Assembly (NCBI RefSeq): GCF_001423425.1
Contig: NZ_LMNX01000002.1
Location: 1,054,001-1,118,000 of the forward strand
Length of the DNA stretch: 64,000 bases
Direction of reading: 5' to 3'
Origin: Rhizobium sp. Leaf306
GTDB lineage: Bacteria > Pseudomonadota > Alphaproteobacteria > Rhizobiales > Rhizobiaceae
This document shows positions 28,379 through 36,027 of this stretch, in pieces. The position numbers and the translations under genes are program-made. The stretch's first letter is position 1. The number at the start of each line of letters is the position of its first letter. Under the pieces are notes generated by a model that did no database searches, was not told the origin of the DNA, and saw only the letters and a program-made list of their open reading frames with translations.

Positions 28379-29863
28379 TTACTCGGCGCTGTCTTCAGCG
28401 GCCTTCTTCTTCGGTGCTGCCTTCTTCTTCGGAGCAGCGGCTTCTTCGCCTTCTGCAGCCTCGGAAGCTTCAGCCTTTGCCTTCTTCGGCGAGGCCTTCT
28501 TCTTGGCAGGCTTGTCGGCGTCTTCGCCTTCTTCTTCGGCGAGCAGCTCTTCCTTCGTCACGGTCTTGTCGGTGACCTTGACCTCGGACAGGAGATGGTC
28601 GACGACCTTTTCTTCAAAGATCGGGGCACGCAGCGAAGCGGAAGCGCCTGGGGTGTTGCGGAAGAAATCAAGGATTTCCTTCTGCTGGCCCGGGAACTGC
28701 TGCAGCTGTGCGTAGAGTGCGCGCTGCATTTCTTCCTCGGTTACTTCGACGCCGGCCTTTTCGCCGATTTCGGAGAGAACCAGGCCGAGACGGACGCGAC
28801 GTTCGGCAAGCTTGCGATATTCTTCGCGTGCTTCTTCCTCAGTCGTTTCTTCGTCTTCAAACGTCTTGCCCGACTGCTGCAGATCGGTGTTGATCTGGCG
28901 CCAGATGTTGTCGAACTCGGCGTCAACGAGGCCCTGCGGCGCGTCGAACTTGTACATCTCGTCGAGCTGGTCGAGGATCTGACGCTTGACCTTCTGACGC
29001 GTGACGTTGCCGTACTGGCTTTCGATCTGGCCGCGGACGATTTCCTTCAGACGATCGACCGATTCGATGCCAAGCGTCGAAGCAAGTTCGTCGTTGATCT
29101 CGACGGCAGCCGGAGCAGCGATGTCCTTGACGGTGATGTCGAAGGTCGCGTCCTTGCCAGCCAGGTTCGGAGCCGGATATTCGGACGGGAAGGTCACGGT
29201 GATCTGCTTTTCGTCGCCCGACTTGACGCCGACCAGCTGGTCTTCGAAGCCCGGGATGAAGCGACCGGAACCGATGACCAGTTCTGCGTCTTCAGCAGTG
29301 CCGCCATCGAAGGCTTCGCCATCGACCTTGCCGAGGTAGTTCATGGTGACGCGATCGCCTTCAGCGGCAACGCCGTCCTTTGTCTCGAACGTGCGAGCGC
29401 TTTCGGCGATCTTGAGGATCTGCTCGTTGACTTCGTCTTCCGACACTTCAACGACTTCGCGCTCGACGGTGATACCGTCAGTCGACTTCAGCTCGATCGG
29501 CGGGATCACTTCATAGGTCAGGGTGAATTCGAAATCAGCCTGTGCATTGAGGATCTTTTCGGCTTCCGCCTCGTCTTCGGTCATCGACACCGAAGGCTGC
29601 GTTGCCGACTTCTCGCCGCGCTCGGAGAGAATCTTGGTGGGGCGTTCGCGGACGATCTCGTTGACGAGATCAGCCATGATCGACTTGCCATAGGTCTTCT
29701 TGAGGTGTGAAAGCGGCACCTTGCCCGGACGGAATCCGTTGATGCGAACCTTGTCCTTGGCATCGGCCAGACGAACGTTGAGCTCGGCTTCCATATCCTG
29801 CTTAGGGATAACGACCTTGATTTCGCGCTTCAGCCCTTCAGCGAGCGTTTCGGTAACCTGCAT
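28379..29863 (-). CDS. tig: Trigger factor, ribosome-associated chaperone/prolyl isomerase
   Basis: A 494-residue chaperone that docks at the ribosome exit tunnel. The N-terminal domain has the ribosome-binding signature [19 protein letters not shown]. The FKBP-like PPIase domain follows ([34 protein letters not shown]), then the long helical C-terminal domain. The last 55 or so residues are a low-complexity Lys/Ala/Glu tail ([19 protein letters not shown], ending [13 protein letters not shown]) beyond the standard fold. Such tails are seen in other alphaproteobacterial trigger factors. The gene lies downstream of tRNA-Leu on the same strand and ends in a terminator. Confidence 0.97.
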   Translation of the reverse strand: MQVTETLAEGLKREIKVVIPKQDMEAELNVRLADAKDKVRINGFRPGKVPLSHLKKTYGKSIMADLVNEIVRERPTKILSERGEKSATQPSVSMTEDEAEAEKILNAQADFEFTLTYEVIPPIELKSTDGITVEREVVEVSEDEVNEQILKIAESARTFETKDGVAAEGDRVTMNYLGKVDGEAFDGGTAEDAELVIGSGRFIPGFEDQLVGVKSGDEKQITVTFPSEYPAPNLAGKDATFDITVKDIAAPAAVEINDELASTLGIESVDRLKEIVRGQIESQYGNVTRQKVKRQILDQLDEMYKFDAPQGLVDAEFDNIWRQINTDLQQSGKTFEDEETTEEEAREEYRKLAERRVRLGLVLSEIGEKAGVEVTEEEMQRALYAQLQQFPGQQKEILDFFRNTPGASASLRAPIFEEKVVDHLLSEVKVTDKTVTKEELLAEEEGEDADKPAKKKASPKKAKAEASEAAEGEEAAAPKKKAAPKKKAAEDSAE

Positions 29864-30009
29864 TTTTATACCTTCTTATCGTGGCGGCGGCGCCCATACA
29901 GCCGTTCGTGTTTTTCGTGAGCACACCACCGGAACTAAAAAGTGACCAGCCGCGGCTTTCATAAGCAGCGCGTCCTGCCGTTACCGGCGAACAGCGCGTC
30001 CAGCGATCC

Positions 30010-30094
<85 letters not shown>

Positions 30095-30488
30095 GCCCCT
30101 AGGCATCGAAACTCTAGCGGCCAGAGGCCTTCCGGAGCGCGCGTCTCTATAACACCCGTTTTCCTACACGCAAAGGAAAAATGAAGGTTTGTGACGCCTG
30201 TTTGATGATGATCAAAAGGGAGACTGCGTTCGCCTCGGGTCGAGCTGGCAAGCAGGACAGAAACGGCCCTACGCGCCTTCATTGTGGGTGTAATAGACGT
30301 AAAATTCAGCGCCTGATCAAATTATGGTCAGATACAGCTAGTTTCCGCACGATCCTTCTGCATGCAATGCAACAGATGCATAGGTGGCATACGAAATGCG
30401 CGCTTTTTCCTTCGCAGCGCAGCATTTAAAACGATTAGCAACGCAGCCGGAAGCAATTAGCCGGCATTGACCAACGAAGGAAACGACC
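30095..30488. other. Non-coding stretch upstream of the first DUF1127 gene
   Basis: I find no convincing gene in these 394 bases. An open frame at 30181-30429 has codon use unlike its neighbours and is not supported. An inverted repeat TGCAT (30359-30363) / ATGCA (30376-30380) with 12 bases between, about 110 bases before the DUF1127 start, has the shape of a LysR-type binding site; this is speculative. DUF1127 genes are known targets of the LysR-type regulator VtlR in Brucella. Confidence 0.35.
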
Positions 30489-30635
30489 ATGAAAATCGCA
30501 AAGAAGCTGAACGACTGGCGCAAGTACCGCGAAACGGTTTCGGAACTCGGCCGCATGTCGGACCGCGAACTCTCTGACCTCGGTATTGGCCGCTCCGACA
30601 TCCGTCGCGTTGCACGCACGGCAGTCGGCTTCTAA
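30489..30635 (+). CDS. DUF1127 small arginine-rich protein (first copy)
   Basis: A 48-residue protein: MKIAKKLNDWRKYRETVSE, LGRMSDRELSDLGIGRSDIRR, ending VARTAVGF. The DRELSDLGIGRSDIRR segment is the DUF1127 signature. AAGGA lies about seven bases before the ATG. DUF1127 microproteins in Agrobacterium affect phosphate uptake and carbon/nitrogen metabolism, and in Brucella several are VtlR targets. They may bind RNA or act as adaptors; the molecular role is open. Its own terminator follows. Confidence 0.9.
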   Translation: MKIAKKLNDWRKYRETVSELGRMSDRELSDLGIGRSDIRRVARTAVGF

Positions 30636-30671
30636 AATCTAAAGAACGACCAACGGTCTACCGTTTAAAAG

Positions 30672-30694
30672 CGCCTCCTTCGGGAGGCGTTTTT
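30672..30694 (+). terminator. Terminator of first DUF1127 gene
   Basis: CGCCTCC-TTCG-GGAGGCG with a UUCG tetraloop, followed by TTTTTCGTTT, 36 bases after the stop. Confidence 0.88.
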
Positions 30695-30893
30695 CGTTTG
30701 TGCATAGTGCTTCACGCAGCGAAACGGCTGCTGCTGCTTTTTCGTACGAAGCTGCAAAAAGCATCAACTCATTGCACAAACGCATGGCAGTCGCACATTT
30801 TTTGCACTGCACCTTTCGGCGCGTCTCACCTATATGAAGCTCATCGCCGGTGACGATAGATCACTGGGAAAAAGATGATTGAGGAAACACCAA

Positions 30894-31037
30894 ATGAACC
30901 CGATCCGCATCGCTAAGAACTGGATCAGCTACCGCCGTACGATCAATGAACTCGGCAGCCTTTCCAACCAGGCGCTCAACGACATTGGTCTGACCCGCTA
31001 CGACATCCGCGGCATCGCCGCTCGTTCCTTCCGTTAA
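30894..31037 (+). CDS. DUF1127 small arginine-rich protein (second copy)
   Basis: A 47-residue paralogue of the preceding gene: MNPIRIAKNWISYRRTINE, LGSLSNQALNDIGLTRYDIRG, ending IAARSFR. The core LSNQALNDIGLTRYDIRG aligns with the first copy, but the sequences are only about 40 percent identical by eye. GAGGA lies eight bases before the ATG. The 258-base gap with a terminator shows that the two are separate transcripts. Confidence 0.9.
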   Translation: MNPIRIAKNWISYRRTINELGSLSNQALNDIGLTRYDIRGIAARSFR

Positions 31038-31140
31038 TCCATCCATTGTGATGGACCAGCGCGATATGATGTCGCGATGGCGATAGAACGATAGTCGCAA
31101 TGATCCGAAAAGATCAAAGAGACACCCAAGGAATGATCAG

Positions 31141-31164
31141 AGGCACCTTTTTAGGTGCCTTTTT
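31141..31164 (+). terminator. Terminator of second DUF1127 gene
   Basis: AGGCACCT-TTTT-AGGTGCCT, a perfect 8-bp stem followed by TTTTG. It lies about 100 bases after the stop and just before trmFO. Confidence 0.85.
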
Positions 31165-31202
31165 GATTCCGGCCGTTCGAATGCCGTGATAATGAGCCGG
31201 AC

Positions 31203-32624
31203 ATGAGCACCATATCGAATTCGTCTACCCCTGCCCCAATCCACGTCGTCGGTGGCGGCCTTGCCGGCTCCGAAGCATCCTGGCAGATCGCTGAGGCCGG
31301 CATCCCCGTCATTCTCCACGAGATGCGCGGCGTGCGCGGCACCGATGCCCACCGCACGGACGGTCTCGCCGAGCTCGTCTGCTCGAACTCTTTCCGCTCC
31401 GATGATGCGACGGCCAATGCCGTCGGCGTCATCCATGCAGAAATGAGGCTGGCCGGCTCTTTGATCATGGCCTGCGCCGACAAAAATCAGGTCCCGGCCG
31501 GCGGCGCACTTGCGGTCGACCGCGACGGTTTCTCTCATGCAGTCACGCAGGCGATCGAAAACCATCCGCTGATCACCGTTGTGCGAGAGGAAATTCACGG
31601 TCTACCGCCGGCGGAATGGGACTTGGCCGTCGTCGCGACCGGTCCTCTGACGTCGCCCGATCTCGCAAAGTCGATCCAGGCCGAGACCGGAGAGGACCAG
31701 CTCGCCTTCTTCGACGCGATCGCGCCGATCGTCCACCGCGAATCGATCGATATGGATATCTGCTGGTACCAGTCGCGCTACGACAAGGTCGGGCCCGGCG
31801 GCACAGGCAAGGATTACATCAACTGCCCGCTCGACGAAGCGCAGTACAATGCCTTTCTCGATGCACTGATTGCGGGCGATACGGTCGGCTTCAAGGAATG
31901 GGAAGGCACGCCCTATTTCGATGGCTGCCTGCCGATCGAGGTCATGGCGGAGCGTGGGCGCGAAACGCTGCGCCACGGTCCGATGAAGCCGATGGGGCTT
32001 ACCAATTCACACAATCCGACCGTCAAGGCCTATGCCGTCGTCCAACTGCGGCAGGACAATGCACTTGGCACGCTCTACAATATGGTCGGGTTCCAGACCA
32101 AGCTGAAGTATGGCGCGCAGGCCGAGATCTTCCGGATGATCCCGGGGCTGCAGAACGCGGAATTCGCACGGCTCGGCGGCCTGCATCGCAACACCTATAT
32201 CCAGTCACCGATGCTGCTCGATCACTCGCTGACTTTGAAGAGCCGGCCGGGCCTGCGATTCGCCGGTCAGATCACCGGCTGCGAGGGCTATGTGGAGAGT
32301 TCGGCAATCGGTCTTCTGGCTGGTCGTTTTGCGGCTGCCGAGCGCAAGGGCGAAGAAATCGTCCCGCCGCCGGCGACAACGGCCTTCGGTTCTCTGCTTG
32401 GGCATATCACCGGGGGGCATCTGGTCCACGACGAAGAGCCCGGCAAACGGTCCTTCCAGCCGATGAATGTCAATTTCGGCCTGTTCCCGGATCTTGCTCC
32501 CGGCTCGATCGTCAAACCCGAAGGCGTCAAACGCTTTCGCGGCAAGGACAAGACGATCATGAAACGGCAGTTGATGTCGGTTCGCGCGCTGAAGGACTGC
32601 CGTGAGTGGCTGGGTATCGCTTAA
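31203..32624 (+). CDS. trmFO: Folate-dependent tRNA (uracil-54) methyltransferase TrmFO
   Basis: A 473-residue flavoprotein that makes ribothymidine 54 in tRNA using methylenetetrahydrofolate. The FAD motif is [11 protein letters not shown] (16-25). [46 protein letters not shown] and [22 protein letters not shown] are all TrmFO-specific. Full length. The ATG at 31203 has a modest GAG-type site. It is convergent with the membrane-anchored gene ending at 32629. Confidence 0.96.
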   Translation: MSTISNSSTPAPIHVVGGGLAGSEASWQIAEAGIPVILHEMRGVRGTDAHRTDGLAELVCSNSFRSDDATANAVGVIHAEMRLAGSLIMACADKNQVPAGGALAVDRDGFSHAVTQAIENHPLITVVREEIHGLPPAEWDLAVVATGPLTSPDLAKSIQAETGEDQLAFFDAIAPIVHRESIDMDICWYQSRYDKVGPGGTGKDYINCPLDEAQYNAFLDALIAGDTVGFKEWEGTPYFDGCLPIEVMAERGRETLRHGPMKPMGLTNSHNPTVKAYAVVQLRQDNALGTLYNMVGFQTKLKYGAQAEIFRMIPGLQNAEFARLGGLHRNTYIQSPMLLDHSLTLKSRPGLRFAGQITGCEGYVESSAIGLLAGRFAAAERKGEEIVPPPATTAFGSLLGHITGGHLVHDEEPGKRSFQPMNVNFGLFPDLAPGSIVKPEGVKRFRGKDKTIMKRQLMSVRALKDCREWLGIA

Positions 32625-32628
32625 AGGC

Positions 32629-33108
32629 CTAATCGGAGCGGCCGGTGTTTGAAGCCGGCTGCGGTTCGGCCGAAAGCTGTCGATCGGCAACGCTCACGTA
32701 ATTGTCGAGAAGCCAAAGCGACACTTCTGCCGCCTCGTTTTCATTCTTGAACACGAAAGTTCCGTTCTGTGTCGGGGAGTCCAGGAATTCGGCCGAAAAG
32801 CCTTTCGGTTCGGGCGTCGGCGTGACCCGCACGCGGCCGGGCCGGATTACGTGGCATGCGAAATGATTGCCACGGTTGCGCATGATGCCTGACTTATTGT
32901 CGTGCAGTCGCACGAAGATCGTGTTCGCATCGGCTGTGCTGTGCAGGCTCCTGATGGCTTCGGCAGGATAGGCGCGACCGAATTCGAGTATCGCCAGTCC
33001 CATATCGTGAAGGCTGTCCTCGTCACTGTGCTTGACCAGGCGGGTAACATAAAAGGCCAAGGCCAGCATCACGCCGATGGCGATCGACCAAACTACCAAA
33101 GGGCTCAA
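32629..33108 (-). CDS. Membrane-anchored protein, unknown function
   Basis: About 159 residues. One N-terminal membrane helix (PLVVWSIAIGVMLALAFYVTRLV) is followed by a soluble domain: HDMGLAILEFGRAYPAEAIRSLHST, then FVRLHDNKSGIMRNRGNHFACHVI and GTFVFKNENEAAEVSLWLLDNYV. A TTG at 33108 with GGAG eight bases upstream places the helix at the N-terminus; an ATG at 33156 would add 16 residues. It is downstream of the NDUFAF6-like gene on the same strand with a 90-base gap. No named family recognised. Confidence 0.68.
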   Translation of the reverse strand: MSPLVVWSIAIGVMLALAFYVTRLVKHSDEDSLHDMGLAILEFGRAYPAEAIRSLHSTADANTIFVRLHDNKSGIMRNRGNHFACHVIRPGRVRVTPTPEPKGFSAEFLDSPTQNGTFVFKNENEAAEVSLWLLDNYVSVADRQLSAEPQPASNTGRSD

Positions 33109-33198
33109 GACTGCTTCTCCACTGATGGCAGATGCGCACCTGCCGATAGAGGGCATTTATCCCCCAAGGCTTGCGTGAAGCGTGGCGACTGGCGATCG

Positions 33199-34065
33199 CT
33201 AGAAGCGTTTGAGGACGGCAGCCTTCAGCATCCGCAACTGACGACGCCATTGGGGAGACTGCATGTCTCCGTCGAGAGCATCGGCACCCCGGCGTGAAGC
33301 GCGCTTCAGAACCGGCTCGACAAGCGCTACCGGCACGAAGGCCGGCACGAGCGCGGACGGAAGAGGACCGGCACGTCGTGCCTTGTCGAGATGCTCGAGG
33401 CCAAGGCCGGCAAAGGCCTGAATTGCTGCGGAAATGCGAGGTTTGTCGCTGCCCACCAGAAAGCTGTCGCGGTCAAGGCCGGTGGCAGCTAGAAGATCGA
33501 GCGGGAGGTAAAGCTGGTTGCGGCGCCGATGGATCGGCAAAAGCAGGATGAAACCGGCGATCGCCTGCGCAACACCCGCATGGCCGGCCGCCGGCGCGGA
33601 CCTTGCGGCATCTTCGGGCGAAAGGATGAGGCTTGCAAGCTGGATCAAAGCCGAGGCGGTTTCGCCAGCATAGCCTTCCAGCGCGTTGCGGTCAGTGAGC
33701 GGATCGTCGTAGAGATCGAAGATTCGCGCTTCCGTCATGGCGACAAGCGTTTGACGCGGCAGCCGATAGGTTTCGATCGCATCCTGCAGTCCTGCAGCGA
33801 TCGGATTGCCGCCCGTGTCTCCCAGCCCGTCTGCCTGACTTCCACCCTCAAGGGAATCCCGCCACCATTGCAGGCGGATCTCTCCCGGAAGCGGCTCGCG
33901 GACCATGTCCCGGACGCGCGCAATTTCGGCGTTGAAGGCGTAGAGCGCGGCCAATGCCGGGCGCTTGTCTTCCGGAGACAGGAGGCATGCGAGATAGCGA
34001 TCGCGGTCCGTGTCTCGCAGCGTCGCGAGACAGAGTTCGCCATTCGTTGAACGATCGTCACTCAT
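33199..34065 (-). CDS. Phytoene/squalene synthase-like protein, NDUFAF6-type (probably non-catalytic)
   Basis: A 288-residue member of the trans-isoprenyl diphosphate synthase fold, most like mitochondrial complex I assembly factor NDUFAF6 by eye. The first Asp-rich motif is replaced by EIARVRD (about 47-53). The second, normally NILRDVGED, reads FILLLPIHRRRNQLYLP (about 172-188) with no Asp. Loss of both metal-binding motifs argues against prenyl synthase activity. RLQWWRDSLEG and YAGETASALIQLASLIL match the assembly-factor branch. It starts three bases after the Mth938-domain gene, another complex I assembly factor homologue. Confidence 0.85.
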   Translation of the reverse strand: MSDDRSTNGELCLATLRDTDRDRYLACLLSPEDKRPALAALYAFNAEIARVRDMVREPLPGEIRLQWWRDSLEGGSQADGLGDTGGNPIAAGLQDAIETYRLPRQTLVAMTEARIFDLYDDPLTDRNALEGYAGETASALIQLASLILSPEDAARSAPAAGHAGVAQAIAGFILLLPIHRRRNQLYLPLDLLAATGLDRDSFLVGSDKPRISAAIQAFAGLGLEHLDKARRAGPLPSALVPAFVPVALVEPVLKRASRRGADALDGDMQSPQWRRQLRMLKAAVLKRF

Positions 34066-34068
34066 GGG

Positions 34069-34455
34069 TCAGACGGCAATCAGCGCGACGGCGACGGCAC
34101 GGGATTCGGCGAGCATGATATTGTAGGTGCGCACGGCAGCACCGGTGCTCATCGGGTCGGAAGAGATGCCCTTCGCCTTCAATGCGGCTTTCACCTCTGC
34201 AGGTATCGGCTTCAGGTTCTGGCCCGTGCCGATCAGCAAGACCTCAATGCCTGAGGCTTCGTCGAGGACCTTGTAGAGGGAGGATACCGTAAGGGGCTCA
34301 CCTTCGCTCAGATCCCAGCCGTGTATCCCTGAGGGAAGGCAGAGGATCGACCCGCGATGCGACATGTCGGCAAAACGGAAACCGCCATTGCCGTAGGCAT
34401 CGATCTGGGCGCGACCGGGGAAATGGGCTTCGCGTATCTCGATCCCTTTTGCCAT
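34069..34455 (-). CDS. Mth938-domain protein (DUF498; NDUFAF3 homologue)
   Basis: A 128-residue single-domain protein. GIEIREAHFPGRAQIDAYGNGGFRF, then SHRGSILCLPSGIHGW, EVLLIGTGQNLKPIP and DPMSTGAAVRTYNIMLAESRAVAVALI are the Mth938/DUF498 pattern. The human homologue NDUFAF3 helps assemble complex I, and its bacterial relatives have been noted near protein-export genes. Here yajC is immediately upstream and the NDUFAF6-like gene three bases downstream. A terminator-like hairpin separates it from yajC. Confidence 0.9.
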   Translation of the reverse strand: MAKGIEIREAHFPGRAQIDAYGNGGFRFADMSHRGSILCLPSGIHGWDLSEGEPLTVSSLYKVLDEASGIEVLLIGTGQNLKPIPAEVKAALKAKGISSDPMSTGAAVRTYNIMLAESRAVAVALIAV

Positions 34456-34486
34456 TACCGCGTCCTTGATTGATTAGAAAATGGAA

Positions 34487-34506
34487 AGGCCCGCCAGAGC
34501 GGGCCT
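34487..34506 (-). terminator. Terminator-like hairpin after yajC
   Basis: On the minus strand AGGCCCGC-TCTG-GCGGGCCT is followed by a short TTTCC and ATTTTC. It lies nine bases after the yajC stop and about 30 bases before the Mth938-domain start. It may terminate yajC partly or fully. Confidence 0.6.
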
Positions 34507-34514
34507 GCCGGATG

Positions 34515-34868
34515 TCAGGACGCGGTGTCGGCCTTGACAGGCTCGCCCTTGACGCGGACTTCGGCGATGTAGGCGCGCATTGCGCGGACCTTTACGCCGT
34601 CGGCGATTTCGACTTCGACTTCGTTGTCATCGACAACCTTCGAAACCCGGCCGACGAGGCCGCCGCCAAGCACAACCTGGTCGCCACGGCGAATGCTCGT
34701 CAGGGTCTCCTGGCGTTTCTTGGCCTGGGCGCGCTGCGGACGGATCAGGAAGAAATACCAGACCACCATCAGAGGTGCGAAGAGCAGCACCATCTGCAGA
34801 ATCGAGTCTGTTGCGGAAGCCGCCGGCGCCGCTCCACCCGCCTGCGCGAATGCCTCAGTAATGAACAT
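34515..34868 (-). CDS. yajC: Preprotein translocase auxiliary subunit YajC
   Basis: A 117-residue inner-membrane protein of the SecDF-YajC complex. It has a short N-terminal region, one membrane helix (MVLLFAPLMVVWYFFLIRPQ) and the basic/cytoplasmic YajC domain RAQAKKRQETLTSIRRGDQVVLGGGLVGRVSKV. The ATG at 34868 has AGGAG six bases upstream. secD and secF usually follow yajC, but none lies in this window. Confidence 0.95.
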   Translation of the reverse strand: MFITEAFAQAGGAAPAASATDSILQMVLLFAPLMVVWYFFLIRPQRAQAKKRQETLTSIRRGDQVVLGGGLVGRVSKVVDDNEVEVEIADGVKVRAMRAYIAEVRVKGEPVKADTAS

Positions 34869-35080
34869 CAAGAACTCCTAAACGATAAGCGGAGGCGCCG
34901 AGCCCCCTGTCATAAGCCGCCGGAATATAGTTGTGACACGGGGGAATGCAACAGAAAGCGGTCCTCCCGCGTACTGAATCCACGGCTCTACGGCTTTTGA
35001 TGCAATAACGAGCATGTTACCTGCTGAAAAAAGCGACCGAGAGGGCGCGACCGACGACCAAAAGTCTTGAGGAATACCAG

Positions 35081-35950
35081 ATGACCGACGAGTTCAACGC
35101 CCTGATCCTTTCTGAAGTGCGCAGGCTCGCCGACGCGGTCGAGCGGCTGGCGGGCCCTCCACCAGCGGTCAATGACTGGACTGTCGCGGATTGCTTTGTC
35201 TGGGTGCCGACAAGCCAGCGCCTGCAGCCCGTGCCACGCCCCAACCGCGTGGCCCTCACCCTGATCCGTGGCGTTGACCACGTGCGCGACATCCTGCAGG
35301 AAAACACGTTGCGGTTTGCCGAAGGTTATCCGGCAAACAACGTCCTTCTCTGGGGCGCGCGCGGCATGGGCAAGTCGTCGCTGGTCAAGGCCGTGCACGA
35401 GGATATCCGCGCGTCGACCGGTGTCTCGCTGAAACTGGTCGAAGTCCACCGCGAGGATATCGCCTCGCTGCCGGCGCTACTCGACATCCTCAAGGCATCC
35501 GGCCATCGCATCATCGTGTTTTGCGACGATCTGTCCTTCGACAACGACGATACGGCCTACAAGTCTCTGAAGGCAGCGCTCGACGGTGGCATAGAAGGCC
35601 GGCCGGACAACGTCCTGTTCTACGCCACATCGAACCGGCGCCACCTTTTGCCGCGGCATATGCTGGAAAACGAGCAGTCGACGGCGATCAACCCGTCCGA
35701 AGCGGTCGAGGAGAAGGTTTCGCTCTCGGATCGTTTCGGGCTTTGGCTCGGGTTCCACAAGTGTAGTCAGGACGACTACCTGACCATGATCGACGGCTAT
35801 GCCGACCATTTCGATCTCGGCCTCAACCGCGAAACCCTGCACCACGAGGCGCTCGCCTGGGCGACGACGCGCGGCGGGCGTTCCGGCCGCGTCGCGTGGC
35901 AGTATATCCAGGATCTCGCCGGGCGGATGCGCAAGACACTCACGCCGTGA
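35081..35950 (+). CDS. DUF815-family AAA ATPase
   Basis: A 289-residue ATPase. Walker A is GARGMGKS (92-99) and Walker B is IIVFCDDLSF. FVWVPTSQRLQPV, YATSNRRHLLP and GRSGRVAWQYIQDLAGR are family-typical. RHLLPR after ATSN resembles sensor-1 of AAA proteins. The family is widespread, and its biochemical role is not known to me. The gene is monocistronic, divergent from yajC and convergent with the LytM gene across a shared terminator. Confidence 0.9.
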   Translation: MTDEFNALILSEVRRLADAVERLAGPPPAVNDWTVADCFVWVPTSQRLQPVPRPNRVALTLIRGVDHVRDILQENTLRFAEGYPANNVLLWGARGMGKSSLVKAVHEDIRASTGVSLKLVEVHREDIASLPALLDILKASGHRIIVFCDDLSFDNDDTAYKSLKAALDGGIEGRPDNVLFYATSNRRHLLPRHMLENEQSTAINPSEAVEEKVSLSDRFGLWLGFHKCSQDDYLTMIDGYADHFDLGLNRETLHHEALAWATTRGGRSGRVAWQYIQDLAGRMRKTLTP

Positions 35951-35974
35951 GTTCTTGAAGCAGCCCAAAACGAA

Positions 35975-36000
35975 AAAAGCGCAGCCGAAGCTGCGCTTTT
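35975..36000. terminator. Bidirectional terminator
   Basis: AAAAGCGCAGC-CGAA-GCTGCGCTTTT, a perfect 11-bp stem flanked by A and T runs. It can end transcripts from both the DUF815 gene and the convergent LytM gene. Confidence 0.85.
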
Positions 36001-36027
36001 CTCCCGTCCCCTTGAAACGCACTACAA

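Noticed and set aside
30181..30429. 82-codon frame downstream of tRNA-Leu
   Set aside because: It has an AAGG near the ATG and a CxxC, but the third codon positions are not GC-rich like true genes here, and no family is evident.
33199..34065. Carotenoid or hopanoid biosynthesis via a phytoene/squalene synthase
   Set aside because: Both Asp-rich catalytic motifs are missing and no other terpenoid genes are nearby; an assembly-factor role fits better.
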